Of a DNA stretch of 44,043 nucleotides, positions 26,009-35,130 are shown one piece after another. The stretch lies in contig NZ_JAFLDR010000038.1 in the NCBI RefSeq assembly GCF_017302275.1, positions 1-44,043 on the forward strand, given 5' to 3'. The translations under genes were made by a program, and so were the position numbers. Below the pieces are notes generated by a model. The model was not told the origin of the DNA, made no database searches, and worked only from the letters and a program-made list of their open reading frames with translations. This stretch comes from Sulfuritalea sp. (GTDB taxonomy: Bacteria > Pseudomonadota > Gammaproteobacteria > Burkholderiales > Rhodocyclaceae). Position 1 is the stretch's first letter, and the number at the start of each line of letters is the position of its first letter.

Positions 26009-27787
26009 ATGTTGATGCGCCTGCTGTTCCTCCTCTTGCTCTCCCTGTCGGCATTGCTGCACGCCGAAGAACCCCTGCCGCCCGAGCAGGCCTTCCGCTT
26101 CTCGGCCAGGGCTATCGACGCCCGGACCATCGAAGCACGCTGGCAGATCACCGACCAGTACTACATGTATCGCGACAAGTTCAAGTTCGCGGCCGAGGGC
26201 GGCACGCTGGGCACGCCGAAATATCCGCCCGGCAAGATGAAGGAGGACGAGAACTTCGGCAATGTCGAGGTCTACCGCAAGGAGGTGAAGATCCTGATCC
26301 CGGTCGACGCCGCCGGTGCAGTGACGCTGAAGGCCGTCTCGCAGGGTTGCTGGGATGGCGGCATCTGCTACCCGCCGATCAACCAGGAGGCACGCATCGA
26401 GATGCCACCGGCCGGCACCACCCCGGCAGCCGCCGCGACTGCCGTAGCGCCGGCACCGACTTCTGCCACCGACGAAAAAACTGCCACCGGCGACGAAACC
26501 TCGCGCATCGCCGGCCTGTTCAAGGGCGACAACCTGGCGCTGGTGCTTCTTAGTTTCTTCGGTTTCGGCCTGTTGCTTTCGCTGACGCCCTGCGTGTTCC
26601 CGATGATCCCGATCCTGTCGGGCATCATCGTCAATCACGGTCATGCCGTGAGCCACCTGCGTGCCTTCATGCTGTCGCTGGCCTATGTGCTGGGCATGGC
26701 CGTGACCTATGCCGCGGTGGGCGTCGCCGCCGGCCTTTCCGGCACGCTGCTCTCGGCCGCGCTGCAGAACGCCTGGGTGCTGGGCGGTTTCGCGCTGGTG
26801 TTCGTCGTGCTGTCGCTGTCGATGTTCGGCTTTTACGAACTGCAACTGCCGGCGGCACTGCAAAGCCGCGTCTCGGACACGGCCAACAAACAGGGTGGCT
26901 CGCTGCCCGCGATCGCGCTGATGGGCGCGCTGTCGGCGCTGATCGTCGGCCCCTGCGTCGCCGCGCCGCTTGCTGGCGCCCTGCTCTACATCGCCAAGAC
27001 GGGCGACGCCGTGCTCGGCGGCAGCGCGCTGTTCGTCATGGCGCTGGGCATGGGCGCGCCGCTACTGCTTGTGGGCGCCTTCTCGCGCACGCTGTTGCCC
27101 AAGTCCGGACCATGGATGGAAGGCGTCAAGAAATTCTTCGGCGTGATCATGCTGGCCACCGCGCTGTGGCTGGTGTCGCCGGTGATTCCGCTGTGGGTCC
27201 AGATGCTCGGCTGGGCGCTGCTGTTGGTGGTGCCGGCGATCTACCTGCATGCGCTCGACCCCCTGCCGCAAAACGCGCACGGCTGGCAGCGCCTGGGCAA
27301 GGGGCTCGGCGTGGTGCTGCTGCTGGGCGGCGCGGCGATGCTGATGGGCGTTCTGGGCGGCGCGAAGGACCCGCTGCAGCCGCTGGGCTTTCTGCGCGGC
27401 GGCATCGCCGCCGAAGCCCACGGGCCCGCCTTCGAGCGCGTGGTCACGGTCGAACAGCTGGATGCCCGCCTCGCCGCGGCAAAGGCCGCCGGCAAGCCGG
27501 TGATGCTGGATTTCTACGCCGACTGGTGCGTCAGCTGCAAGGAAATGGAGCGCTTCACCTTCGCCGATGCCAAGGTCGCCGCGCGCATGGAGAAGATGGT
27601 GCTGCTGCAGGCGGACGTCACGGCCAACAACGACGCCGACAAGGCGCTGCTGAAGCGCTTCGGCCTGTTCGGCCCGCCGGGCATCATTTTCTGGAACACG
27701 GCCGGCAGCGAGCTCGGCGACCAGCGCGTGGTCGGCTTCGTTCCGGCCGACAAATTCCTGCCCACCCTCGAGCGCGTCCTGCGCTGA
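26009..27787 (+). CDS. dsbD: Thiol:disulfide interchange protein DsbD
   Basis: 592 residues. It carries electrons from cytoplasmic thioredoxin across the inner membrane to periplasmic thiol reductants. Signal peptide at 1-19. The periplasmic alpha domain carries Cys114 and Cys120 (GCWDGGIC). The eight-helix membrane core has the paired cysteines in LTPCVFPM and VGPCVAAP. The C-terminal thioredoxin domain has WCVSC at Cys507/Cys510. All six redox cysteines are present. The Ala/Pro/Thr-rich linker between the alpha domain and the membrane core contains VAPAPTSAT, encoded by a degenerate copy of the dispersed motif. Confidence 0.96.
   Translation: MLMRLLFLLLLSLSALLHAEEPLPPEQAFRFSARAIDARTIEARWQITDQYYMYRDKFKFAAEGGTLGTPKYPPGKMKEDENFGNVEVYRKEVKILIPVDAAGAVTLKAVSQGCWDGGICYPPINQEARIEMPPAGTTPAAAATAVAPAPTSATDEKTATGDETSRIAGLFKGDNLALVLLSFFGFGLLLSLTPCVFPMIPILSGIIVNHGHAVSHLRAFMLSLAYVLGMAVTYAAVGVAAGLSGTLLSAALQNAWVLGGFALVFVVLSLSMFGFYELQLPAALQSRVSDTANKQGGSLPAIALMGALSALIVGPCVAAPLAGALLYIAKTGDAVLGGSALFVMALGMGAPLLLVGAFSRTLLPKSGPWMEGVKKFFGVIMLATALWLVSPVIPLWVQMLGWALLLVVPAIYLHALDPLPQNAHGWQRLGKGLGVVLLLGGAAMLMGVLGGAKDPLQPLGFLRGGIAAEAHGPAFERVVTVEQLDARLAAAKAAGKPVMLDFYADWCVSCKEMERFTFADAKVAARMEKMVLLQADVTANNDADKALLKRFGLFGPPGIIFWNTAGSELGDQRVVGFVPADKFLPTLERVLR
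26442..26461 (+). repeat. Dispersed 20-bp motif, degenerate copy 5 (in dsbD linker)
   Basis: Matches the consensus 16/20, including CCGAC and the following TTCTGCC context. It is read as Val-Ala-Pro-Ala-Pro-Thr-Ser. Assignment is weaker than for the others. Confidence 0.45.
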
Positions 27788-27813
27788 ATCCGCCAACCAC
27801 TTCGGAGCCTCCC

Positions 27814-28410
27814 ATGTTCACCGGCATCATCACCGCCGTAGGAAAAATCAGCCACGTCCAGCCGCTGGAAAAAGGCCTGCGCCTCACCGTCGAAGCCCCC
27901 GGCCTCAAGCTGGCCGATGTCGCGCTGGGCGATTCGATCGCCCACGGCGGCGTCTGCCTGACCGTGATCGCAAAGAAAAAAGGCAGCTACCAGGTCGACG
28001 TCTCGCGCGAGACGCTGGACTGCACGGTCGGTCTCGATGCGGCGGGCGGTGAAGTGAATCTGGAAAAAGCCATGCGCCTGTCGGATTTCATCGGCGGCCA
28101 TCTTGTCTCGGGCCATGTCGATGGCGTCGGCGAGGTGGAAAAGTTCGAGCCGATCGGCGAATCCCACGAGCTGGTGATCAAGGCGCCGAAGAAGCTGGCG
28201 AAGTACATCGCGCGCAAGGGATCGATCGTGGTCGACGGTGTGTCGCTGACCACCAACAAGGTCAAGGGGCGCCGCTTCTCGATCAACCTGATCCCGCACA
28301 CCGTCGAGGTGACGACGCTGAAGCGCCTGCATCCGGGTGCCAGGGTGAATCTGGAGATCGACCTGATCGCGCGCTACGTGGAGCGGATGCTGAATCCCGA
28401 CGCGGCGTAA
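27814..28410 (+). CDS. ribE: Riboflavin synthase, alpha subunit
   Basis: 198 residues from ATG 27814 (MFTGIITAVG, the almost invariant start of the family). It dismutates two 6,7-dimethyl-8-ribityllumazine molecules into riboflavin. The two lumazine-binding half-barrels are visible: SIAHGGVCLTV in the first, ending with RETL, and SFVVDGVSLT-like IVVDGVSLTTN in the second, with FSINLIPHT. The length is typical. It lies 26 nt after dsbD and heads the ribE-ribBA-ribH series. No FMN riboswitch is recognisable before it or before ribBA. Confidence 0.96.
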   Translation: MFTGIITAVGKISHVQPLEKGLRLTVEAPGLKLADVALGDSIAHGGVCLTVIAKKKGSYQVDVSRETLDCTVGLDAAGGEVNLEKAMRLSDFIGGHLVSGHVDGVGEVEKFEPIGESHELVIKAPKKLAKYIARKGSIVVDGVSLTTNKVKGRRFSINLIPHTVEVTTLKRLHPGARVNLEIDLIARYVERMLNPDAA

Positions 28411-28442
28411 AATGCGCCGTTTCTCACACTGGTAGGCACAGC

Positions 28443-29549
28443 ATGAGCATCAGCCCCGTACTCGACATCGTCGCCGACCTGCGCGCCGGTCGCATGGTGA
28501 TCCTGGTCGACGAAGAGGATCGTGAAAACGAGGGTGACCTCGTCATCGCCGCCGAGCATTGCACGCCCGAGGCGATCAACTTCATGGCCAAGTTCGGCCG
28601 CGGCCTGATCTGCCTGACCCTGACCGAGGCGCGCTGCCGCCAGCTCGACCTGCCGCTGATGGTGCGAGACAACAAGGCGCAGCACGGAACCGCCTTCACC
28701 ATGTCGATCGAGGCCGCCGAGGGCGTCACGACGGGCATCTCGGCGCAGGACCGTTCGCGCACGGTGCAGGCCGCCGTGGCGAAGAACGCCACCCCCGCCG
28801 ACATCGTCCAGCCGGGCCACATCTTCCCGCTGATGGCGCAGAACGGCGGCGTGCTGGTGCGCGCCGGCCATACGGAAGCCGGCTGCGATTTCGCGCAACT
28901 GGCCGGCTGCACGCCTGCCTCGGTGATCTGCGAGATCCTCAAGGAGGACGGCACCATGGCGCGGCTGCCGGACCTGCTGGAGTTCGCCCGCGAACACGGG
29001 CTGAAGATCGGCACCATCCGCGACCTGATCCAACATCGTTCGGAAACCGAAAAACTCATCGAGTGCGTGGCCGACAAGCAGGTCGAGTGCGCGCAAGGCA
29101 AGTTCCGCCTGCGCGCCTTCGCCGACCGCAGCAGCGGCGACGTGCATCTGGCGATGTCGCGCGGCGAGATCACGGCTGCGGATGAAACCCTGGTGCGCGT
29201 GCATGAAGCCGTCTGCGTGCTGGATTTCATCGACCACGGCAGCCGCGGCCACACCTACAGCGTCGACTTCGCGCTGCGCAAGATCGCCGAACAGGGGTGC
29301 GGCGTGCTGGTGATGCTGCACCGCGCGGAGACCGGCAATGCGCTGCTGGCTGCGCTCAAGAGCGAACGCAACGAAAAGCCCGCCTATACCTGGGACCCGC
29401 GCATATACGGCATCGGCGCGCAGATCCTGCGCGAGATCGGCGTCGGCAGGATGCGGCTGATGTCGAGCCCACGCAAGATGCCGAGCATGGCCGGCTTCGG
29501 CCTGGAAATCACCGGCTACTTCACTCCATCGGGAGAGAAAACAGCATGA
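28443..29549 (+). CDS. ribBA: RibBA-type protein: active-looking DHBP synthase with a degenerate GTP cyclohydrolase II domain
   Basis: 368 residues. Residues 1-200 are 3,4-dihydroxy-2-butanone-4-phosphate synthase with the acidic motif [10 protein letters not shown] (23-32) and HTEAGCDF (143-150), making the four-carbon riboflavin precursor from ribulose 5-phosphate. Residues about 208-368 follow the GTP cyclohydrolase II fold, but the zinc cysteines and the SLRCDCG segment are replaced by [24 protein letters not shown] (254-277, a single Cys), and the RQEGRGIGL motif has become [10 protein letters not shown]. The second activity is therefore probably lost, as in proteins called RibBX. A separate RibA would be needed elsewhere. 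Its stop overlaps the ribH start (ATGA). Confidence 0.92.
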   Translation: MSISPVLDIVADLRAGRMVILVDEEDRENEGDLVIAAEHCTPEAINFMAKFGRGLICLTLTEARCRQLDLPLMVRDNKAQHGTAFTMSIEAAEGVTTGISAQDRSRTVQAAVAKNATPADIVQPGHIFPLMAQNGGVLVRAGHTEAGCDFAQLAGCTPASVICEILKEDGTMARLPDLLEFAREHGLKIGTIRDLIQHRSETEKLIECVADKQVECAQGKFRLRAFADRSSGDVHLAMSRGEITAADETLVRVHEAVCVLDFIDHGSRGHTYSVDFALRKIAEQGCGVLVMLHRAETGNALLAALKSERNEKPAYTWDPRIYGIGAQILREIGVGRMRLMSSPRKMPSMAGFGLEITGYFTPSGEKTA

Positions 29550-30004
29550 GCGCACGCGAACTCGAAACCAACCTCGCCGGCAGCGGCATGCGCATCGGCG
29601 TGGCGCAAGCCCGCTTCAACGAGGAAATCGGCGAAGGCCTGCGTTCGGGTTGCCTGGCAGAACTCGCCCGCCTCGGCGTGGCCGATGGCGACGTGACCTA
29701 TGCGACCGTTCCCGGCGCCCTGGAGCTGCCGCTGACGCTGCAGGCCATGGCGCAAAGCGGGCGCTTCGATGCACTGGTTGCGCTGGGCGCCGTGATTCGC
29801 GGCGAGACCTATCACTTCGAAATCGTTTCCAACGAATCGGCGCGCGGCATCACCGACGTGCAGCTGAACTGCGGCATCCCGATCGCCAATGCCGTTCTGA
29901 CGACCGAGAACGACGACCAGGCGCTGGTGCGCATGGTGCAAAAGGGCACCGAAGCGGCGCAGGCGGCCATCGAGATGGCGAACTTGCTGAAGGCGCTGAA
30001 GTAA
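29546..30004 (+). CDS. ribH: 6,7-dimethyl-8-ribityllumazine synthase
   Basis: 152 residues from ATG 29546, overlapping the ribBA stop by 4 nt. It condenses the DHBP product with the pyrimidine intermediate. Family signatures are [27 protein letters not shown] (with the catalytic His in HFE) and [17 protein letters not shown]. The C-terminal [16 protein letters not shown] is typical. It is translationally coupled to nusB, whose ATG shares one base with the ribH stop. Confidence 0.96.
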   Translation: MSARELETNLAGSGMRIGVAQARFNEEIGEGLRSGCLAELARLGVADGDVTYATVPGALELPLTLQAMAQSGRFDALVALGAVIRGETYHFEIVSNESARGITDVQLNCGIPIANAVLTTENDDQALVRMVQKGTEAAQAAIEMANLLKALK

Positions 30005-30507
30005 TGGCCGGCGGCAATTCACCGGGCGAGGGTCCGGTGACAAGCTCGCCCCAGCGCCCGGGGCGAGTCAAGGGCGGCAGGACGTCGAACCCGCGTCGGC
30101 GCGCGCGCGAATTCGTCATCCAGGGCCTCTACCAATGGCAGGTCGGCGGCCAGGACGAAGCGGCGATCCAGGTCCAGGCCGAGGGCGTGGCAGGTTTCGA
30201 CAAGGCCGACGGCGCGCTTTACGGCACCCTGCTCGCCGAAGCGCGACAGAACGCCGGGGCACTCATGCTCGACCTGGCGCCGCACATCGACCGCAACTGG
30301 GACGAAGTCTCGCCGATCGAGCGCTGCGTGCTGCTGCTGGGCGCCTGCGAGCTCAAGCTGCATCCGGAAACACCCTACCGCGTGATCATCAACGAAGCCA
30401 TCGAACTGGCCAAGACCTACGGCGGCACCGATGGCCACAAGTTCGTCAATGGCGTGCTGGACAAGCTCGCCGCCGTGCTGAGGGCGGCGGAACTGCAAAA
30501 GCGCTGA
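30004..30507 (+). CDS. nusB: Transcription antitermination protein NusB
   Basis: 167 residues from ATG 30004, sharing one base with the ribH stop (TAATG). An N-terminal extension rich in Gly, Pro and Arg (about 30 residues) precedes the canonical start RRRAREFVIQGLYQWQ. The RNA-binding and NusE-facing part reads IDRNWDEVSPIERCVLLLGACEL and INEAIELAKTYGGTDGHKFVNGVLDKL. It acts with NusE in ribosomal RNA antitermination. The ribH-nusB-thiL order is common in proteobacteria. Confidence 0.96.
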   Translation: MAGGNSPGEGPVTSSPQRPGRVKGGRTSNPRRRAREFVIQGLYQWQVGGQDEAAIQVQAEGVAGFDKADGALYGTLLAEARQNAGALMLDLAPHIDRNWDEVSPIERCVLLLGACELKLHPETPYRVIINEAIELAKTYGGTDGHKFVNGVLDKLAAVLRAAELQKR

Positions 30508-30513
30508 TTCCGC

Positions 30514-31461
30514 GTGCCCTCGGAATTCGAACTCATCGCGCGCCATTTCACGCGCGGCACGACCCACACGACGCTCGGCGTCGGCGACGACGGCGCGCTG
30601 ATCACGCCGGCCCCCGGCCAGGAACTGGTGATCTCCACCGACATGCTGGTGGAGGGCACCCACTTCCTGCCCGATACCGACGCCGAAGACCTGGGCTGGA
30701 AGACACTGGCGGTCAACATCTCGGACGTGGCCGCGATGGGTGCGCGGCCACGCTGGGCGACGCTCGCCGCCGTGTTGCCAGCGCCGACTTCCGACTGGAT
30801 CGAAGCTTTTGCCCGCGGCTTTTTCGCCTGCGCCGACGAGTTCGGCATCGACCTGATCGGCGGCGATACGACGCGCGGGCCGCGCGCGTTCTGCGTCACC
30901 ATTCTCGGTGAAGTCGCGGCCGGCCACGCCCTGCGCCGCAGCGGCGCTGGCGTCGGCGACGACATCTGGGTGTCCGGCCAACCGGGGCGAGCCGCGCTGG
31001 GGTTGGCCCACCTGCAAGGGCGCACGGTGTTGGCCGAGCCCCGTCGCGCCGGATGCGTCGCGGCCCTACAGCGTCCTCAACCGCGCGTGGCCCTCGGCCT
31101 GGCCCTGCAAGGATTGGCGACGGCGGCAATCGATGTGTCCGACGGCCTGCTGGCCGACCTCGGCCACATCCTGACAGCATCCCGGGTCGCCGCTTCCGTG
31201 CAAGTCGCCGTACCATCAGCGCCGACTCTTGAAAGGGATGCATGGCTCTCCGGCGGCGACGACTACGAACTGGTGTTTGCTGCGCCGCCATCGTGCAGAA
31301 GCGCAATCGACACTCTTGCCGGCCGGCTTCAGTTGGCGCTCACTCGCATCGGAACCGTTGAAGCGGGAAGTGTTGGTGCGATCGACCTGCGCGATGCCGA
31401 AGGCAATCCCCTGGTCATTCGCCGGCGTGGCTATGACCACTTCCCGAGCACCGACACCTGA
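30514..31461 (+). CDS. thiL: Thiamine-monophosphate kinase
   Basis: 315 residues from GTG 30514, six bases after nusB. It phosphorylates thiamine monophosphate to the active diphosphate. The acidic, Mg-ATP-binding GVGDDGALI, the STDMLVEGTHF segment, the VNISDVAAMGA stretch, IDVSDGLLADLGHI and SGGDDYELVFA are all diagnostic of ThiL. Two copies of the dispersed 20-bp motif lie inside it, encoding LPAPTSD and VPSAPTL, in the same reading frame as the dsbD copy. Confidence 0.95.
   Translation: MPSEFELIARHFTRGTTHTTLGVGDDGALITPAPGQELVISTDMLVEGTHFLPDTDAEDLGWKTLAVNISDVAAMGARPRWATLAAVLPAPTSDWIEAFARGFFACADEFGIDLIGGDTTRGPRAFCVTILGEVAAGHALRRSGAGVGDDIWVSGQPGRAALGLAHLQGRTVLAEPRRAGCVAALQRPQPRVALGLALQGLATAAIDVSDGLLADLGHILTASRVAASVQVAVPSAPTLERDAWLSGGDDYELVFAAPPSCRSAIDTLAGRLQLALTRIGTVEAGSVGAIDLRDAEGNPLVIRRRGYDHFPSTDT
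30770..30789 (+). repeat. Dispersed 20-bp motif, copy 6 (in thiL)
   Basis: Matches the consensus 19/20 (T for C at position 7), followed by TCC. Encodes Leu-Pro-Ala-Pro-Thr-Ser. Confidence 0.8.
31208..31227 (+). repeat. Dispersed 20-bp motif, degenerate copy 7 (in thiL)
   Basis: Matches the consensus 16/20, with the 3' half CAGCGCCGACT intact and CTT after it. Encodes Val-Pro-Ser-Ala-Pro-Thr-Leu. Confidence 0.5.
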
Positions 31462-31471
31462 CTCCCCGCAC

Positions 31472-31969
31472 ATGGCCAAACTCCCGCCGCCTCCACTGAA
31501 ATTCCTGCTCCACCACCCGGCGCATTTCATCGCCTGCGGCATGGGCAGCGGATTGTCGCGCTGGGCGCCCGGCACGGCGGGAACGGCCTTCGCCTGGGCC
31601 ACCTACCCGCTGCTGCGCCTCTACCTTGGAAGCGACCTCGCCTTCGCCATCTTCCTCCTGCTGGGCTTCGCCGTCGGCGTCGCCGCCTGCCAGATCACCG
31701 GGCGCGCGCTCGGCGTGGTCGACCATGGCGCCATCGTCTGGGACGAAATCGTGCCATTCTGGGGCGTGCTGATGCTCGCACCTCAGGAACTGCTGTGGCA
31801 ACTCGCCGCCTTCCTCTGGTTCCGTTTTTACGACATCGTCAAGCCGCAGCCGGCAAAGTTCTTCGACACGCAGGTGAAGAACGGCTTCGGCGTGATGATG
31901 GACGATGTCATCGCCGCTGGCTATACGGTGCTGACGATCGCCGTTTTCAAGGCATTCCTGCCCTTCTGA
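31472..31969 (+). CDS. pgpA: Phosphatidylglycerophosphatase A
   Basis: 165 residues from ATG 31472. It removes the terminal phosphate of phosphatidylglycerophosphate in the inner membrane. The family pattern is clear: GMGSGLSRWAPGTAGT, then a hydrophobic segment, the acidic VDHGAIVWDEIVPFWGVL, the RFYDIVKPQPAKFFDTQVKNGFGVMMDDVIAAGY motif and a final membrane segment. It follows thiL after 10 nt, as in many proteobacteria, and its stop shares a base with the pncC start. Confidence 0.95.
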   Translation: MAKLPPPPLKFLLHHPAHFIACGMGSGLSRWAPGTAGTAFAWATYPLLRLYLGSDLAFAIFLLLGFAVGVAACQITGRALGVVDHGAIVWDEIVPFWGVLMLAPQELLWQLAAFLWFRFYDIVKPQPAKFFDTQVKNGFGVMMDDVIAAGYTVLTIAVFKAFLPF

Positions 31970-32460
31970 TGGACGCCGACCTCATAGCACTGTCGGAATC
32001 GGTAGCGGTACCGTGTCGCCAGCACCGACTTTTGCTGGCGACTGCCGAATCATGCACCGGCGGCTGGGTGGCGCAAGTAATCACTCACACTGCTGGCAGT
32101 TCGGCGTGGTTCGATCGCGGATTCGTCACCTACTCCAATGAGGCCAAGGTGGGCATGCTCGGAGTATCTGTCGAAACCCTGGCCGAATTCGGTGCCGTGA
32201 GCCTGGAAACCGCCGCAGACATGGCGAGTGGGGCGCTGAATAACTCCAACGCCATGTTTTCATTGGCTATTACAGGAATCGCCGGCCCCACGGGTGGCTC
32301 ACCTGGTAAGCCAGTGGGCACCGTATGCTTTGCCTGGTGTCGGCGTGGGGAAAAGGCCGACGCGGAAACCCGGCAGTTTGCCGGCGACCGCGAGGCCATT
32401 CGCCGCCAGGCCGTAATCCATGCCCTGCAGGGACTGCTGCGGCGACTCGAAGCCATCTGA
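31969..32460 (+). CDS. pncC: Nicotinamide-nucleotide amidase (CinA C-terminal domain)
   Basis: 163 residues from ATG 31969, overlapping the pgpA stop by one base (TGATG). It deamidates NMN to nicotinate mononucleotide in the pyridine-nucleotide salvage cycle. The single-domain form carries the active-site sequence [15 protein letters not shown], then [24 protein letters not shown], and [20 protein letters not shown]. The N-terminal COG1058 domain of full CinA is absent. It lies directly before recA, as in many bacteria. A dispersed-motif copy near its start encodes PCRQHRLLL, a reading frame not used by the other copies. Confidence 0.94.
   Translation: MDADLIALSESVAVPCRQHRLLLATAESCTGGWVAQVITHTAGSSAWFDRGFVTYSNEAKVGMLGVSVETLAEFGAVSLETAADMASGALNNSNAMFSLAITGIAGPTGGSPGKPVGTVCFAWCRRGEKADAETRQFAGDREAIRRQAVIHALQGLLRRLEAI
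32011..32030 (+). repeat. Dispersed 20-bp motif, copy 8 (in pncC)
   Basis: Matches the consensus 19/20 (A for G at position 14) and is followed by TTTTGC. A partial inverted copy (GCTGGCGAC) begins a few bases downstream, so GTCGCCAGC and GCTGGCGAC could form a hairpin. Confidence 0.8.
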
Positions 32461-32528
32461 CCGAAGCGACATGGCGCAAAAACTGTGCCATCCATGACAT
32501 AATCGAATCATTGACAAGGAAGCAAAAA

Positions 32529-33554
32529 ATGGACGAGAACAAGAGCAAGGCACTTCAGGCCGCCCTGGCCCAAATCGAAAAGCAGTTCGGCAAGGGCTCC
32601 ATCATGAAGATGGGCGAAGGCCTGGCGATCGACGACATCCAGACGGTTTCCACCGGCTCGCTCGGACTCGACATCGCTTTGGGCATAGGTGGCCTGCCGC
32701 GCGGCCGGGTCGTGGAGATCTACGGACCGGAGTCGTCGGGCAAGACCACGCTGTGCCTGCACATCGTCGCCGAAATCCAGAAAGCCGGCGGTGTCGCCGC
32801 CTACATCGACGCGGAAAATGCACTGGATCCCGGCTACGCGGCGAAGCTCGGCGTAGTCGTCCCCGACCTGCTGATCTCGCAACCCGACACCGGCGAGCAA
32901 GGCCTCGAAATCTGCGACATGCTGGTGCGCTCGGGCGGCATCGATTGCATCGTGATCGACTCGGTCGCCGCGCTGACGCCGCGCGCCGAAATCGAGGGCG
33001 AAATGGGCGACCAGTTGCCTGGCCTGCAGGCGCGGCTGATGTCGCAGGCCCTGCGCAAGCTGACCGCCAACATCAAGCGGACCAATACCCTGGTCATCTT
33101 CATCAACCAGATCCGCATGAAGATCGGCGTCATGTTCGGCAATCCGGAAACCACCACCGGCGGCAACGCACTCAAGTTCTACGCCTCGGTACGCATGGAC
33201 ATCCGCCGCACCGGCGCCATCAAGAAGGGCGATGAGGTGATCGGCAACGAGACCAAGGTCAAGGTGGTCAAGAACAAGGTGGCGCCGCCCTTCCGCGAAG
33301 CCCACTTCGACATCCTCTACGGCGAAGGCATTTCGCGCCAGGGCGAGATCGTCGAACTCGGCGTCGAGCACAGGATCGTCGAGAAGTCCGGCGCCTGGTA
33401 CGCCTACAAGGGCGAGAAGATCGGCCAGGGCAAGGACAACGCGCGGGAATTTCTGCGCGAGCATGGGGACCTTGCGGTCGAAATCGAGAACCGGGTGCGC
33501 GAAGCGGTCGGCGTCGCCACCCTCGGTACCGCCGACGCGGCGAAGGGCAGCTAG
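32529..33554 (+). CDS. recA: Recombinase RecA
   Basis: 341 residues from ATG 32529, with AAGGAA upstream. It forms ATP-dependent filaments on single-stranded DNA for strand exchange and triggers the SOS response. Walker A GPESSGKT is at residues 66-73; the rest of the family pattern is intact ([80 protein letters not shown]). The C-terminal part is the usual short, less conserved tail. It lies 68 nt after pncC and is separated from recX by an unusual 300-nt gap containing a structured repeat. Confidence 0.98.
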   Translation: MDENKSKALQAALAQIEKQFGKGSIMKMGEGLAIDDIQTVSTGSLGLDIALGIGGLPRGRVVEIYGPESSGKTTLCLHIVAEIQKAGGVAAYIDAENALDPGYAAKLGVVVPDLLISQPDTGEQGLEICDMLVRSGGIDCIVIDSVAALTPRAEIEGEMGDQLPGLQARLMSQALRKLTANIKRTNTLVIFINQIRMKIGVMFGNPETTTGGNALKFYASVRMDIRRTGAIKKGDEVIGNETKVKVVKNKVAPPFREAHFDILYGEGISRQGEIVELGVEHRIVEKSGAWYAYKGEKIGQGKDNAREFLREHGDLAVEIENRVREAVGVATLGTADAAKGS

Positions 33555-33624
33555 GCGCGGCATTGGCGCTCATGACAGCCAGAACCACCCGCTGAAGATG
33601 AAACACGCGAAAGGCGAATTGAAA

Positions 33625-33795
33625 GCCCCCCACCCCCGCTCCACGGCCGGCCCTGCATGGCCGGCCGGATTCGGCGGCGCGAAGCAGTGCTTCGTGATAT
33701 CCCGCCTGCGCCCCCTTCCCGGGGCGGCGCTACCCGTCCGCTCGCTTCGCTCGATAGTTGCCGGGGACTTCGTGGGCGACTGTATCTCACGCTAA
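33625..33795 (+). repeat. Structured dispersed repeat of about 170 bp, copy B (between recA and recX)
   Basis: Aligns with the reverse complement of 11739-11903 over its whole length. Corresponding stems differ in sequence but still pair: GGCCGG/CCGGCC here against CTGGCT/AGCCAG there, and CGAAGCA/TGCTTCG against CAAAGCA/TGCTTTG. It fills most of the 300-nt recA-recX gap; the flanks 33555-33624 and 33796-33854 show no gene. Confidence 0.75.
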
Positions 33796-33854
33796 CCCGC
33801 CGGGGACACGCATCTTGTCGAACAGCAGTTGCCGCGCGTGTCGCGGTCGATACC

Positions 33855-34300
33855 ATGTCGAATGAACTGCGCCAGCAGGCGATCAAGCTGCTGGCCCGGC
33901 GTGAACACACTCGCGCCGAGTTGGCCCGCAAACTGGCGGGGCTGGGCACGCCGGAGGAAATCGATGCCGTGCTGGCCGACATGGAATCGTCCCAACTGCA
34001 GTCTGACAGCCGCACCGCGGAAAGCTTCCTGCGCAGCAACGCCTCGCGCCTGGGTGCCTCGCGCCTGCGCCACACCCTGAAAACCCGCGGTCTGGCGCCC
34101 GAGATGATCGAGGAGCAACTGGCCCAGGCCGACCTGCCCGACGAAATGGCGCGCGCCCGCGCCGCCTGGAGCCGCAAGTTTTCCGCCGCGCCAGCCAATC
34201 CCAAGGAATGGGCGCGCCAAGCGCGTTTCCTGCAAAGCCGCGGCTTTGCCGGCGACATCGTGCGCCGCCTGCTCAAGCTGCCGCTGGAGGCGGAGGGCGA

Positions 34301-34304
<4 letters not shown>
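33855..34304 (+). CDS. recX: Regulatory protein RecX
   Basis: 149 residues from ATG 33855 ([23 protein letters not shown]); the frame is open upstream through the structured repeat but that part is unlike RecX. It inhibits RecA filament extension. The three-helix repeats are visible: [43 protein letters not shown] and [17 protein letters not shown]. Its stop overlaps the lptB start by 4 nt (ATGA), an unexpected coupling of an SOS modulator with an LPS-transport gene. The repeat may partly uncouple it from recA. Confidence 0.93.
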
Positions 34305-35122
<818 letters not shown>

Positions 35123-35130
35123 TAGCAAGA

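Noticed and set aside
28411-28442. FMN riboswitch before ribBA
   Set aside because: The gap is only 32 nt and none of the conserved riboswitch segments can be seen; the same holds for the gap before ribE.
32481-32505. Possible LexA box in the recA promoter (CTGT, eight bases, TGAC, just before CATAAT)
   Set aside because: The right half does not match the CTGT-N8-ACAG pattern; the position is suggestive but the match is too weak.
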